Of a stretch of 64,000 bases of DNA, positions 1-7,689 are shown one piece after another. The translations under genes and the position numbers were made by a program. Source of the DNA: Streptomyces sp. NRRL S-340 (GTDB lineage: Bacteria; Actinomycetota; Actinomycetes; Streptomycetales; Streptomycetaceae); contig NZ_JOIY01000014.1 of NCBI RefSeq assembly GCF_000720185.1, forward strand, positions 62,001 through 126,000, given 5' to 3'. The notes under the pieces are model-generated. The model was not told where the DNA came from. It made no database searches and saw only the letters and a list, made by a program, of their open reading frames with translations. Every line of letters starts with the position of its first letter. Position 1 is the first letter of the stretch.

Positions 1-186
1 ACACCGCTCATGATGCACAAGAAGTCCCGCGCCCGTACCCGTCACCGGCGGGCCCACTGGAAGGCCGCCAGGCCCGCCCTGGTGGCCTGCGCCAACCCCG
101 CGTGCGGTCGGCCCACCCCCGGGCACATCGCCTGCCCGCACTGCGGAACGTACCGTGGCCGTCAGGTGCTTCCCCCCGCCTCCTGA
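1..186 (+). CDS. rpmF: 50S ribosomal protein L32, zinc-ribbon form, 5' end cut by window edge
   Basis: This is the C-terminal 61 residues of a bL32 protein of the large ribosomal subunit. The frame is open from base 1 and stops at 184-186. The basic stretch RARTRHRRAHWKAA followed by a zinc ribbon (CANPAC, later CPHC) and the ending YRGRQVL are typical of actinobacterial L32. The two Cys pairs mark it as the zinc-binding (C+) type; streptomycetes often carry several L32 genes, and alternative copies can be controlled by the zinc regulator Zur, but its promoter lies outside the window. An in-frame ATG at 10 is probably internal because L32 proteins normally start a few residues earlier with MAVPKR. 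A strong terminator follows 22 bases after the stop, so this is the end of its transcript. Confidence 0.9.
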   Translation, partial: TPLMMHKKSRARTRHRRAHWKAARPALVACANPACGRPTPGHIACPHCGTYRGRQVLPPAS

Positions 187-207
187 CGTCCCGCATCCTC
201 CTCGTGC

Positions 208-245
208 GGCAGGGGCCGGCCGCGTTCCCGCGGCCGGCCCCTGCC
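208..245 (+). terminator. rho-independent-type hairpin after rpmF
   Basis: Perfect 17-bp inverted repeat (208-224 with 229-245) around a TTCC loop, 22 bases after the rpmF stop. There is no U tract, which is usual for Streptomyces terminators. Confidence 0.85.
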
Positions 246-650
246 CCCGTCAACTCCCTTTCCTGCCTCGCCCCTTGACCTCATCGGCCCGGCCTCGGCC
301 CCGGTCGGTCGGCACCTGCTGTCGTGGCAGCCTCCAGGCCGGTCCGGAGGAGTTCCGGCGCACCGCTGTACCCCACACGTGCCGCAGTCCCTCACACGTG
401 GCGCACCGCACGAGGGGGAGCGGGCGCCGGGGAGTGAGGAGCCCGCCTTCGGGGGGGGGGGGGGGGACACTTACGGAAAGAGCCTCGCCCGCGGCCTGCC
501 CGCCGAAGGGACCGGCGACGACCGCCCTCCCCTGTCACGACACGTCTGACCGGGGAGGGGCCGCCGGGCGGGCGTGTGTGGGCGCGGACCGGCACGGCGT
601 CCGCCCGGGAGCGCCGGCCCGGCCCGCTCGCCACGCGGCCGTGCGGCCTC
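246..650. other. non-coding spacer with a 16-G homopolymer
   Basis: I see no credible gene here; the open frames on either strand lack ribosome sites and have compositions unlike proteins. The spacer separates convergent genes. It contains a run of 16 consecutive G at 451-466 and two ACACGTG words near 376 and 396. Confidence 0.6.
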
Positions 651-1208
651 TCAGGCCGCCGCGGGCGCGCCCTTCTTGCGGGCGCGGTACGCGGCCGCCT
701 TGATCTTGTTGCCGCAGGACTCCATGCCGCACCACTGGCGCCGCATGCCCCGCGAGCGGTCGATGTAGACGCGGGTGCACTCGGGGTTGCCGCACTCCTT
801 CAGGAGCGGCACGTCCGGGCCGCTCAGCAGTTCGACGGCCGTGCGGGCGAGGGTGGACAGCACCTCCTGCGGCGTCGCCTCGGTCCGCCGGCCCTCCGGG
901 GTGAGCTGCGGCACCGCGGACGGCGTGCGCGCCGTGCTGTTCACCAGCTCCAGGGCGTCGGCCTCGTACTCCTCCCCGAGACGGCGCGCGGTGACCAGGT
1001 GGTAGATGGCCTCGCGCAGGGCCGTCGCCTGGTCCACGTCGGCCTGCTCGCTGGGCGTGACGGCGTCCACGACGCCGGACTCCAGGAACCAGGCGTCCAG
1101 GCGATCGGGTGTCACGAACATTTCAAACTGCAGCGTACGACGGGCACGCAGTGTAGCGGCGAAATCCAGGACCGGATTGCCGCACACGAAGACATGGTCA
1201 AGATTCAT
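651..1208 (-). CDS. CGNR zinc-finger (ABATE-domain) regulator-like protein
   Basis: The 185-aa protein has the two-part layout of the CGNR family: an N-terminal alpha-helical ABATE-type region and a C-terminal zinc-binding segment. Four cysteines form two pairs, C139-x4-C144 and C160-x4-C165, the latter followed by GNK in place of GNR. The Arg/Lys-rich tail fits nucleic-acid binding. The family is common in actinobacteria and thought to be regulatory, but its targets are largely unknown. I start at the ATG at 1208 although the frame continues upstream to 1253. A 21-bp GTCACC-N9-GGTGAC dyad directly abuts this ATG, and a TTGCAG-17-CAAAAT promoter would place the transcription start at or next to it, implying a leaderless message. 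The dyad recurs at five other promoters in the window, so autoregulation by this protein is an attractive inference. Confidence 0.8.
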   Translation of the reverse strand: MNLDHVFVCGNPVLDFAATLRARRTLQFEMFVTPDRLDAWFLESGVVDAVTPSEQADVDQATALREAIYHLVTARRLGEEYEADALELVNSTARTPSAVPQLTPEGRRTEATPQEVLSTLARTAVELLSGPDVPLLKECGNPECTRVYIDRSRGMRRQWCGMESCGNKIKAAAYRARKKGAPAAA

Positions 1209-1229
1209 GTCACCATTTTGACAGGTGAC
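1209..1229. promoter_or_regulatory. dyad GTCACC-N9-GGTGAC, site 1 (CGNR promoter)
   Basis: Perfect 6+6 dyad with core ATTTTGACA on the plus strand, immediately upstream of the CGNR start codon and overlapping its likely -10 (CAAAAT on the minus strand). A third half-site, GTCACC, lies at 1249-1254. Confidence 0.7.
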
Positions 1230-1285
1230 CGCCGCCTCTGCAAGAGTCGTCACCTGTTCAGCCGGTATTCAGTTGTGTGCGGGGT

Positions 1286-2941
1286 TCACCGTACCGCGCC
1301 GACCCGCCCTTCCCGTGCGGAGCCCAGCCGGATCTCCCGGCCCTGCCAGCGTTCGCGCAGCCAGCGGTCATGGCTGGCCAGCACGATCGCGCCCGGCCCG
1401 GTGCCGAGCGCCGCCTCCAGTTCGTCGCACAGGCGCGGCGAGAGGTGGTTGGTGGGCTCGTCCAGCAGCAGCAGTCGCGGCGGCCGGGCCACCAGCAGCG
1501 CCAGCGCGAGCCGCCGCCGCTGCCCCACCGAGAGCCGGCCCACCGGCTTGTCCAGGTCCGCCTCGTGCAGCAGCCCCAGCGAGGACAGCGGCACCGCGTC
1601 GGCCCGCTCGGCGCCCAGCGTCTGCTCGTACGTGTCCCGGACGGTGCGCTCCGGCCGGTCGAAGACGGTGTCCTGGGCGAGCAGCCCCACCGTCAGCCCG
1701 GCGCGCCGCCGGACCTCGCCCTCGGGCACGAGGTGCCCGGCGAGCACGGCCAGCAGCGTCGACTTGCCCGCGCCGTTGCCGCCGGTGACCAGCAGCCGGT
1801 CGGTCGCCGACACCTGGGCACACACCGGCGCGAGCCGTCCCGGCACCCCTGCGCCGTCCAGTGACACCAGCGGCCCGTCGTCCTCCTCCTCGGCCGCCGC
1901 TGCCGCCAGCGCCGTGCCGGCGAACCGCAGCGGCCTGGGCGGCTCACCGACCTGCGAACGCTCCAGTTCCTCCAGCCGCCGGGCAGCGTTGCGCACCCGC
2001 CGGGAGACCTGGCTCTGCACCCGGCCGGCCCGGTGGCCGTACCCCATCTTCTCGCTGTCGCGCGGCCCCCGGTCCGGGGCCACCCGGCGCGCGGTCACCT
2101 GGGCCGTGACCCTGAGCGCCGCCAGTTCCTCCTGTTCCTGTGCCCAGCGCCGCTCCCAGCGCTCCCGCTCGGCACGTTTCTGCGCCAGGTAGGCGCTGTA
2201 GTTGCCGCCGTAACGGACCGGCCCGTCCACGGCCGGGTCGAGGTCGACCAGGTCCGTGCACACCGCGTCCAGGAAGGCCCGGTCGTGGCTGGCCACCACG
2301 ACGACACCGGGCAGGCCGCGCACCTGTTCCTCGACGAAGGCGGCGGCCTCGTCGTCGAGGTGGTTGGTCGGCTCGTCCAGCAGCAGCGCGGCGGGACGCC
2401 GGATCAGCAGCGCGGCCAGCGCGAGCCGTCCGCGCTGCCCGCCCGACAGCGACCCGAGGGTCCGGTCGTGACCGAAGCCGCCGAGGCCGAGGCCGTCCAG
2501 GACGAGTGCGGCCCGCCGGTCGGCGTCCCACGCCTCCCGCTCCTGGGCCTGTTCGAGCCGGGCGCCGTACGTGTCGAGCAGAACGGCGTACTCCGGCGCG
2601 TCCTGCGCGGTGCGCGCGAGCTGTTCGGTGAGCCGTTCCAGCTCGGCGAGGTCGTCGCGGGCCTCGCGCAGGGCGTCGTCGAGGACGCCGGAGATCGTCG
2701 TGCCGGGGTCGTAGGGCATCTCCTGCTGGAGGAAGCCAAGGTCGGGCGGGCGGGTGACGCTGCCGGCGTCGGGCTCGTCCGTCCCGGCCAGCAGACGCAG
2801 CAGGGTGGACTTGCCGACGCCGTTCTCCCCGATCAGACCGATGCGGTGGCCGGGGGCGGCGGTCAGGGAGACACCGTCGAGCACCCGGCGGTCGCCGAGG
2901 GTGCGGACGAGGTCATGGGCGAGCAGGGCGGGCTGAGACAT
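1286..2941 (-). CDS. ABC-F family ATPase, ribosome-protection/antibiotic-resistance type
   Basis: The 551-aa protein has two nucleotide-binding domains and no membrane segment, the hallmark of ABC-F proteins that act on ribosomes. Domain 1 has Walker A GENGVGKST near residue 40, signature LSGGQ near 165 and [11 protein letters not shown]. Domain 2 has GGNGAGKST near 385, a variant signature LSVGQ and [12 protein letters not shown] charged linker near 245-330 (RAERERWERRWAQEQEEL) separates them. The overall form resembles macrolide/lincosamide/streptogramin self-resistance proteins such as TlrC and OleB, but the antibiotic cannot be told from sequence. GGAGGG lies upstream of the ATG. The gene follows the other ABC-F gene by 81 bases on the same strand and is probably co-transcribed, under the leader at 4802-4831. 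Confidence 0.88.
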   Translation of the reverse strand: MSQPALLAHDLVRTLGDRRVLDGVSLTAAPGHRIGLIGENGVGKSTLLRLLAGTDEPDAGSVTRPPDLGFLQQEMPYDPGTTISGVLDDALREARDDLAELERLTEQLARTAQDAPEYAVLLDTYGARLEQAQEREAWDADRRAALVLDGLGLGGFGHDRTLGSLSGGQRGRLALAALLIRRPAALLLDEPTNHLDDEAAAFVEEQVRGLPGVVVVASHDRAFLDAVCTDLVDLDPAVDGPVRYGGNYSAYLAQKRAERERWERRWAQEQEELAALRVTAQVTARRVAPDRGPRDSEKMGYGHRAGRVQSQVSRRVRNAARRLEELERSQVGEPPRPLRFAGTALAAAAAEEEDDGPLVSLDGAGVPGRLAPVCAQVSATDRLLVTGGNGAGKSTLLAVLAGHLVPEGEVRRRAGLTVGLLAQDTVFDRPERTVRDTYEQTLGAERADAVPLSSLGLLHEADLDKPVGRLSVGQRRRLALALLVARPPRLLLLDEPTNHLSPRLCDELEAALGTGPGAIVLASHDRWLRERWQGREIRLGSAREGRVGAVR

Positions 2942-3022
2942 GGGGACACCCTCCGGTGCGGTCGGTGCGCGGCCCGCGGGGCGGCGTACGCCTCACACGG
3001 GCCGGATCGGCACACCGGCGGC

Positions 3023-4657
3023 TCACACCTCGGGCGCTCCCGTCTCCTTCAGCTCGCCGCCGGCCAGCCGCAGCCAGCGGTTCACACCGATCTCCCGCAG
3101 GAACCGCTCGTCGTGGCTGACCACCACGAAGGCGCCCTGGTAGGAGTTGAGGGCGCTCTCCAGCTGGCCCGCGCTGACCAGGTCGAGGTTGTTCGTCGGC
3201 TCGTCCAGGAGCAGCAGGTGCGGGGCCGGCTCCGCGCACAGCACACACGCCAGGGTGGCGCGCAGCCGCTCGCCGCCGGAGAGCACCCCGACGGGCAGGT
3301 GGGCGCGCGCGCCGCGGAAGAGGAAGCGGGCGAGCAGGTTCATCCGCTCGGCCTCGGGGCGCTGCGGCGCGTAGTCGGCGAAGTTCTCGGCGACCGTACG
3401 GTCCAGGTCCAGCAGGTCGAGGCGCTGCGAGAGGTAGGCGATCCGTCCGTCGGCCCGCCTGATCTCGCCGCCGTCCGGTGTCAGGTCGCCGTTCAGCAGC
3501 CGCAGCAGCGTGCTCTTCCCGGCGCCGTTGGGGCCGGTCAGCGCGATGCGCTCGGGGCCCCGGACGGTCAGGTCGACACCCGGCCCGGTGAACACGTCCT
3601 TGTCACCGAGCCGGACGCGCAGCCCCTCGCCGAGGAACAGGTTGCGTCCCGCGGGCACGTTGGTGTCGGGCAGCTCCAGCGTGATGCGCTGCTCCTCGCG
3701 CAGTGCGCGCCCGGCCTCGTCCAGCCTGGCCTTGGCCTCGCTGACGCGTCCCGCGTGCACCTGCCCGGACCGGCCCGCGGACTCCTGCGCGCCGCGCTTC
3801 ATGTTGCCGGCGAAGATGCGGGGCAGGCCCGCGTTCTTCAGGTTGCGGGCGGCGTTGCTCTGCCGGCGTTCGGCGCGCTCGCGGGCCTGCTGCATCTCCC
3901 GCTTCTCCCGCTTCAGCTCCTGCTCGGCGTTGCGGACGTTCTTCTCGGCGACCTCCTGCTCGGCCCGGACGGCCTCCTCGTACTCGGTGAAGTTGCCTCC
4001 GTACAGGCGCAGTTCGCCGCGGTCGAGTTCGGCGATGCGCTCCATGCGGTCGAGCAGGGCGCGGTCGTGGCTGACCAGGAGGAGGCAGCCGGTGAAGTCC
4101 CCGAGCACGTCGTAGAGCTTGTGCCGGGCGTCGGCGTCGAGGTTGTTGGTGGGCTCGTCGAGCAGCAGCACGTCGGGCCGCTTGAGCAGTTGCGCGGCGA
4201 GACCGAGGGAGATGACCTGGCCGCCGCTGAGCGTGCTCAGAGTGCGGTCCAGGGTGAGGGCGCCCAGGCCGAGGCGGTCGAGCTGGGCGCGGGTGCGCTC
4301 CTCGATGTCCCAGTCGTCGCCGATGGTGGTGAAGTGCTTCTCGTCGACGTCGCCGGACTCGACGGCGTCGATGGCCCGGATGACCTCGGCGACGCCCAGC
4401 ACCTCGGCGACCGTGAGATCACCGGTCAGCGGCAGGGACTGCGGGAGGTAGCCGAGGGTGCCGGAGACGGACACGGACCCGCTGCCGGGCCGCAGTTCAC
4501 CGGCGATCAGCTTGAGCAGGGTGGACTTGCCGGTGCCGTTGGGCGCGACGAGGCCGGTGCGGCCGGGGGTGACGGTGAAGGACAGGTCCTGGAAGACGGG
4601 CGTGTCGTCGGGCCAGGCGAAGGACAGGTTCGAGCAGACGACGGAGGCGTCGGACAT
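3023..4657 (-). CDS. ABC-F family ATPase, first gene of the pair
   Basis: 544 aa, tandem ATPase domains without membrane spans. Domain 1: Walker [10 protein letters not shown] near residue 43, LSGGQ and [11 protein letters not shown]. Domain 2: GPNGAGKST near 345, LSGGE and [11 protein letters not shown]. The linker between them is a long Lys/Arg/Glu coiled coil ([20 protein letters not shown]) typical of ABC-F proteins that reach toward the ribosomal exit site. The frame is open to 4729, but ATG 4657 has a GAGGT ribosome site and starts the conserved domain correctly. The neighbour at 1286-2941 is a divergent paralogue rather than a recent copy. Upstream sits a short leader ORF and an 18-bp palindrome, the layout expected of drug-inducible attenuation. 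The substrate drug is unknown. Confidence 0.88.
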   Translation of the reverse strand: MSDASVVCSNLSFAWPDDTPVFQDLSFTVTPGRTGLVAPNGTGKSTLLKLIAGELRPGSGSVSVSGTLGYLPQSLPLTGDLTVAEVLGVAEVIRAIDAVESGDVDEKHFTTIGDDWDIEERTRAQLDRLGLGALTLDRTLSTLSGGQVISLGLAAQLLKRPDVLLLDEPTNNLDADARHKLYDVLGDFTGCLLLVSHDRALLDRMERIAELDRGELRLYGGNFTEYEEAVRAEQEVAEKNVRNAEQELKREKREMQQARERAERRQSNAARNLKNAGLPRIFAGNMKRGAQESAGRSGQVHAGRVSEAKARLDEAGRALREEQRITLELPDTNVPAGRNLFLGEGLRVRLGDKDVFTGPGVDLTVRGPERIALTGPNGAGKSTLLRLLNGDLTPDGGEIRRADGRIAYLSQRLDLLDLDRTVAENFADYAPQRPEAERMNLLARFLFRGARAHLPVGVLSGGERLRATLACVLCAEPAPHLLLLDEPTNNLDLVSAGQLESALNSYQGAFVVVSHDERFLREIGVNRWLRLAGGELKETGAPEV

Positions 4658-4792
4658 GAAGGTGACCTCGTGAGGAGAGGACGGGGCGCACGCGAGACAG
4701 GTGTGCCCCGACGGAAGACTGGATGGCATGAGGGAACGACACAGAGACCACTTCGGCGGCGCCTCGTACGCACCGGCCGGTGGCCTGCCTGG

Positions 4793-4810
4793 TCCGGGTG
4801 ATCACCCGGA
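4793..4810. promoter_or_regulatory. 18-bp perfect palindrome at the leader-peptide stop
   Basis: TCCGGGTGATCACCCGGA reads the same on both strands. It covers the last codons and stop of the leader peptide at 4802-4831, so it can form a hairpin in the ABC-F leader RNA or serve as an operator. Confidence 0.55.
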
Positions 4811-4831
4811 GATGTCGTCGTCCACCACCAT
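4802..4831 (-). CDS. nine-residue leader peptide of the ABC-F operon
   Basis: ATG at 4831 opens a nine-codon ORF reading MVVDDDISG and stops at 4802-4804. It has an excellent ribosome site (GAGGAGA) about seven bases upstream, stronger than that of most genes here, and lies about 145 bases before the ABC-F start. A TAGACT -10 box at about 4867-4872 puts it near the 5' end of the message. Short translated leaders before ABC-F and erm genes commonly sense ribosome-stalling drugs and release an attenuator; that role is inferred here. The stop codon is inside an 18-bp palindrome. Confidence 0.55.
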   Translation of the reverse strand: MVVDDDISG

Positions 4832-4878
4832 GTCTGGTCTCCTCAGCGAAGGATCAAGGTCCTCTCCAGTCTAACAGG

Positions 4879-4917
4879 ACGGGCGGCGGGAGCCGGTCTC
4901 CCGCTCCCGCCGCCCGT
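4879..4917. terminator. hairpin terminator after the quinone oxidoreductase
   Basis: Perfect 14-bp stem (4879-4892 with 4904-4917) and 11-base loop, between the oxidoreductase stop at 4962 and the ABC-F promoter. Confidence 0.75.
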
Positions 4918-4961
4918 GCGCGTGCGGCCCGCACACGTGTGCCGTCCGGTGTCGCGGCAGG

Positions 4962-5924
4962 TCAGGGCAGGAGCAGCAGCTTGCCGGTGGTCCGTCGCGA
5001 CTCGATGTCCCGGTGCGCCCGCGCCGCGTCCGCCAGGGCGTAGCGGCCGCCGATGCGGACGGAGAGCTTCCCGGCCAGGATCAGGTCGAACAGCTCGCCG
5101 GTACGCCGGACCAGCGCCTCCCGGGTGGGCACGTGGTCGAACATCGTCGGGTACGACAGCAGGATGCTGCGCGGCATGTCGGTGGGCCGGAGCGTGGGGA
5201 CGCCCATGACGGGGCCGTAGTAGGCGTGCACCCCGTGCCGGCGCAGGGAGTGCTGGGAGGAGTGGAACGTCTCGGTGCCGCCGCCGTCGTAGACGACATG
5301 GGCGCCCTCGCCGCCGGTCAGTTCCATGATCCGGTCCTCGAAGCCGCCGCCGGAGGAGACCAGGACGTGGTCGGCGCCCGCCTCCTCGGCGACGGCGACC
5401 TTCTCCTCGCGGGAGACCAGGCCGATGACGGTGCCGCCGCGGGCCTTGATCAACTGGGTCAGGAGCAGGCCCACGCCGCCCGCCGCCGCGTGCACCACGG
5501 CGATGTCTCCCGGCTTGACGGCGTAGGTCTCGGTGCTGAAGTGGTTGGCGGTGAGGCCCTGCATCATGACGGCGGCGGCCGTCTCGTCCGGGATGCCGTC
5601 GGGCACCTTGACCAGCGACGCCGCCGGGACGGCGAGCAGTTCGGCGTAGCTGCCCCGGTGGTAGAACCAGGCCACGCGGTCTCCGACGGCCAGGTCCTCG
5701 ACGCCCGCGCCCAGGGCGGTCACGTACCCCATGCCCTCGGCGCCGAGGACGAGCGGCGCGGCCCAGCCGGGCGCGCCCTGTCCGCGGGCGCCCGTGTCCA
5801 TGAAGTTGACTCCGGCGACACCCAGCCGGACCAGTACCTCGCCGGGACCGGGAACCGGGTCGGGCAGTTCGGTCCACTCCATGACCTCGGGGCCGCCGTG
5901 TTCCTTGATGTGGATCGCGTGCAT
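4962..5924 (-). CDS. NADPH:quinone oxidoreductase, zinc-independent MDR family
   Basis: This 320-aa protein is a medium-chain dehydrogenase/reductase of the quinone oxidoreductase class, expected to pass hydride from NADPH to quinones or enones in the cytosol. The N-terminal GroES-like half carries GVNFMDTGARG and the Rossmann half has the dinucleotide motif AAAGGVG near 146-152. There are no zinc-ligand cysteines. Length is normal for the family. A GAGAGG ribosome site precedes ATG 5924. It is divergent from the molybdopterin oxidoreductase at 6215. The promoter TTGCAG-17-TACGGT on the minus strand is overlapped by an imperfect palindrome at 5995-6014, and a GTCACC dyad at 6038-6058 lies in the same spacer. 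Confidence 0.88.
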   Translation of the reverse strand: MHAIHIKEHGGPEVMEWTELPDPVPGPGEVLVRLGVAGVNFMDTGARGQGAPGWAAPLVLGAEGMGYVTALGAGVEDLAVGDRVAWFYHRGSYAELLAVPAASLVKVPDGIPDETAAAVMMQGLTANHFSTETYAVKPGDIAVVHAAAGGVGLLLTQLIKARGGTVIGLVSREEKVAVAEEAGADHVLVSSGGGFEDRIMELTGGEGAHVVYDGGGTETFHSSQHSLRRHGVHAYYGPVMGVPTLRPTDMPRSILLSYPTMFDHVPTREALVRRTGELFDLILAGKLSVRIGGRYALADAARAHRDIESRRTTGKLLLLP

Positions 5925-5994
5925 GGGATTGACACCTCTCGGTGGAGAGAAACGTGTGGTGAAGCGGTCGTGGTACGCACCGTAGGAGCACCAA

Positions 5995-6014
5995 TTTGGA
6001 CCTGCAAGTCCAAA
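5995..6014. promoter_or_regulatory. palindrome TTTGGAC-N6-GTCCAAA over the oxidoreductase -35
   Basis: Perfect 7-bp arms with a 6-base centre, covering the TTGCAG -35 box of the minus-strand promoter. This looks like an operator; no dedicated regulator gene is adjacent. Confidence 0.55.
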
Positions 6015-6037
6015 AAATGGGCAGGCCGCGCACCTTC

Positions 6038-6058
6038 GTCACCGGTCAGACGGGTGAC
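6038..6058. promoter_or_regulatory. dyad GTCACC-N9-GGTGAC, site 2 (divergent oxidoreductase promoters)
   Basis: Perfect dyad with core GGTCAGACG. The symmetry extends by seven more bases on each side (CACCTTC and GAAGGTG), giving 13-bp arms. A TACAGT -10 box for the plus-strand gene follows at about 6067. The palindrome GAAACATGTTTC lies at 6101-6112. Confidence 0.7.
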
Positions 6059-6214
6059 GAAGGTGGTACAGTGCTGTCGTACCGGTCCCGGAACGGGCAC
6101 GAAACATGTTTCTCAACCGTTCGGGACATGTGCACACATCGGTGTGCCGCCGTGCCCGCCGGCGCCGACCCGCGGCGGCGGGGGACCTCACCGTGACGCG
6201 AAGGAGCACTGACC

Positions 6215-6937
6215 ATGGCAGTGGAACAGCCCGGGAAAAGGGCGGCCGAAGGGGCCCCGGTGGGACGCCGGGCGCTGCTCGGCATGCTCGGCGCGGGAGC
6301 CGCCGGACTCGCCGCCGCGCCCTACCTCCAGAGCGGCTGGGAGGGGTTCCTCGCCAAGGCCTCCCAGGTCGACGCCACCGGCCTGACCGGACTGCTGCCC
6401 AATCCGGGCGGCTTCCGTTACTACAGCATCGTCGGCTCGGTCCCGCACAAGGACGAGACGAACTACCAGCTGACCATCGGCGGCCTGGTCGACCGGCCGA
6501 AGACGTACACGCTGGCCGACCTGCGCGCGATGCCCCAGACCCGCGTCGTGCGCGACGTGCTGTGCACGGACGGCTGGCGGGTGGACGACACCCCCTTCGG
6601 GGGCGTGAGGCTCTCGCACCTCCTCGACGACGCCGGCGTGCGCGGCAGCGGCCAGGCGGTCCGCTTCACCTGCTTCGACGGCGCCTACACCGAGAGCCTC
6701 ACCCTGGAGCAGGCCCGCCGCTCCGACGTGCTGATCGCCCTCACCATGCAGGACAAGCCGATCACCCACGAACACGGCGGGCCGGTCCGGCTCTACGTGG
6801 CCCCCATGTACTTCTACAAGTCGGCCAAGTGGCTGTCCGGCATCTCGGTCACCGACAAGGTCGTCCCCGGCTTCTGGGAGGAGCGTGGCTATGCGGTCGA
6901 CGGATGGCTCGACGGCGCCGACCGGCACGCGGCCTGA
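6215..6937 (+). CDS. Tat-exported molybdopterin-dependent oxidoreductase (sulfite oxidase/MsrP fold)
   Basis: The 240-aa protein starts with a twin-arginine-like signal (GRRALLGMLGAGAAGLAAAP, Arg pair near 18-19), so it is likely folded with its cofactor and exported by Tat. The body matches the YedY/MsrP type of sulfite oxidase fold: C117 in VLCTDGW is the expected molybdenum ligand, and HEHGGPVRLYVAP followed by YKSAKWLSGI is the pterin-site signature. Members reduce methionine sulfoxides or other oxidised substrates outside the membrane. AAGGAG precedes the ATG. The following cytochrome b gene overlaps its 3' end by 47 bases, so the two act as a periplasmic-type oxidoreductase plus membrane electron donor. 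The substrate is not identifiable. Confidence 0.88.
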   Translation: MAVEQPGKRAAEGAPVGRRALLGMLGAGAAGLAAAPYLQSGWEGFLAKASQVDATGLTGLLPNPGGFRYYSIVGSVPHKDETNYQLTIGGLVDRPKTYTLADLRAMPQTRVVRDVLCTDGWRVDDTPFGGVRLSHLLDDAGVRGSGQAVRFTCFDGAYTESLTLEQARRSDVLIALTMQDKPITHEHGGPVRLYVAPMYFYKSAKWLSGISVTDKVVPGFWEERGYAVDGWLDGADRHAA

Positions 6938-7646
6938 ACGGCCGGGCCGGGTCAGGCGGTTCACCGCCGCCGAACGGTGGGTCCACCGGGCCACCGGATA
7001 CCTGATGCTGCTGTGCCTGGTCACCGCGGCCTGCCTCTACTTCGGACCGCTCGCCCAGCTCGTCGGACGACGGCACCTGATGGTCACCGTCCACGAATGG
7101 TCGGGCATCCTGCTCCCCGCCCCCGTCCTGCTCGGCCTGTTCTCGCCCGCCTTCCGCGCCGACCTGCGCCGGCTGAACCGTTTCGCGGTCTACGACAGGC
7201 GGTGGCTGCGCGCGGCCCGCCGCCGGCTGCGCGCGCCCGGAGCACGGCCGGCCGGCAAGTTCAACGCGGGCCAGAAGCTCTACGCGGGCTGGATCGCCGG
7301 CGCGGTGCTGGTGATGATGTTCACCGGCCTCCTCATGTGGTTCATGGGCCTGCTGCCCTTCATCTCCCGCACCAGCGCGATCTTCGTGCACGACGTCCTG
7401 GCCTGGGCGATCGCCCTCGTCCTCATCGGGCACCTGCGCAAGGCCTATGAGGACCCGGAGGCCAGGCTCGGCATGCGCACCGGCTACGTGGACCGCGCCT
7501 GGGCGACACGCCACCACGCCAAGTGGCTGGAGGAGGAACCCGTGGGTACCGTGTCCGGAAAGACACGTGAGCACCCGCACGACGGCGCCAACGTGCGAGG
7601 ACGCGACGCCCGGCCGAGCGCCGCGACCGACGCGTACGACGGCTGA
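6891..7646 (+). CDS. membrane cytochrome b subunit (MsrQ/b561-like) partner of the molybdoenzyme
   Basis: 251 aa with four hydrophobic helices. Histidines in or next to them (WVHRATG, VHEWSG, FVHDV and GHLRK) are suitable as haem ligands, as in di-haem b-type cytochromes. It should take quinol electrons and hand them to the exported molybdopterin enzyme encoded just upstream. I choose ATG 6891 because GGGAGGAG sits about seven bases before it; a GTG at 6885 is too close. The start lies inside the upstream gene in another frame, which signals translational coupling. The last 45 residues are hydrophilic and probably cytosolic. Confidence 0.82.
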   Translation: MRSTDGSTAPTGTRPERPGRVRRFTAAERWVHRATGYLMLLCLVTAACLYFGPLAQLVGRRHLMVTVHEWSGILLPAPVLLGLFSPAFRADLRRLNRFAVYDRRWLRAARRRLRAPGARPAGKFNAGQKLYAGWIAGAVLVMMFTGLLMWFMGLLPFISRTSAIFVHDVLAWAIALVLIGHLRKAYEDPEARLGMRTGYVDRAWATRHHAKWLEEEPVGTVSGKTREHPHDGANVRGRDARPSAATDAYDG

Positions 7647-7689
7647 CACGGCATCCCGGTCCCCCTCCCCTGGAGCAGGAAACACCTCC

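Noticed and set aside
2033..4801. A 922-codon plus-strand frame opposite the ABC-F genes
   Set aside because: Shadow of the ABC-F reading frames; no ribosome site and no recognisable domain.
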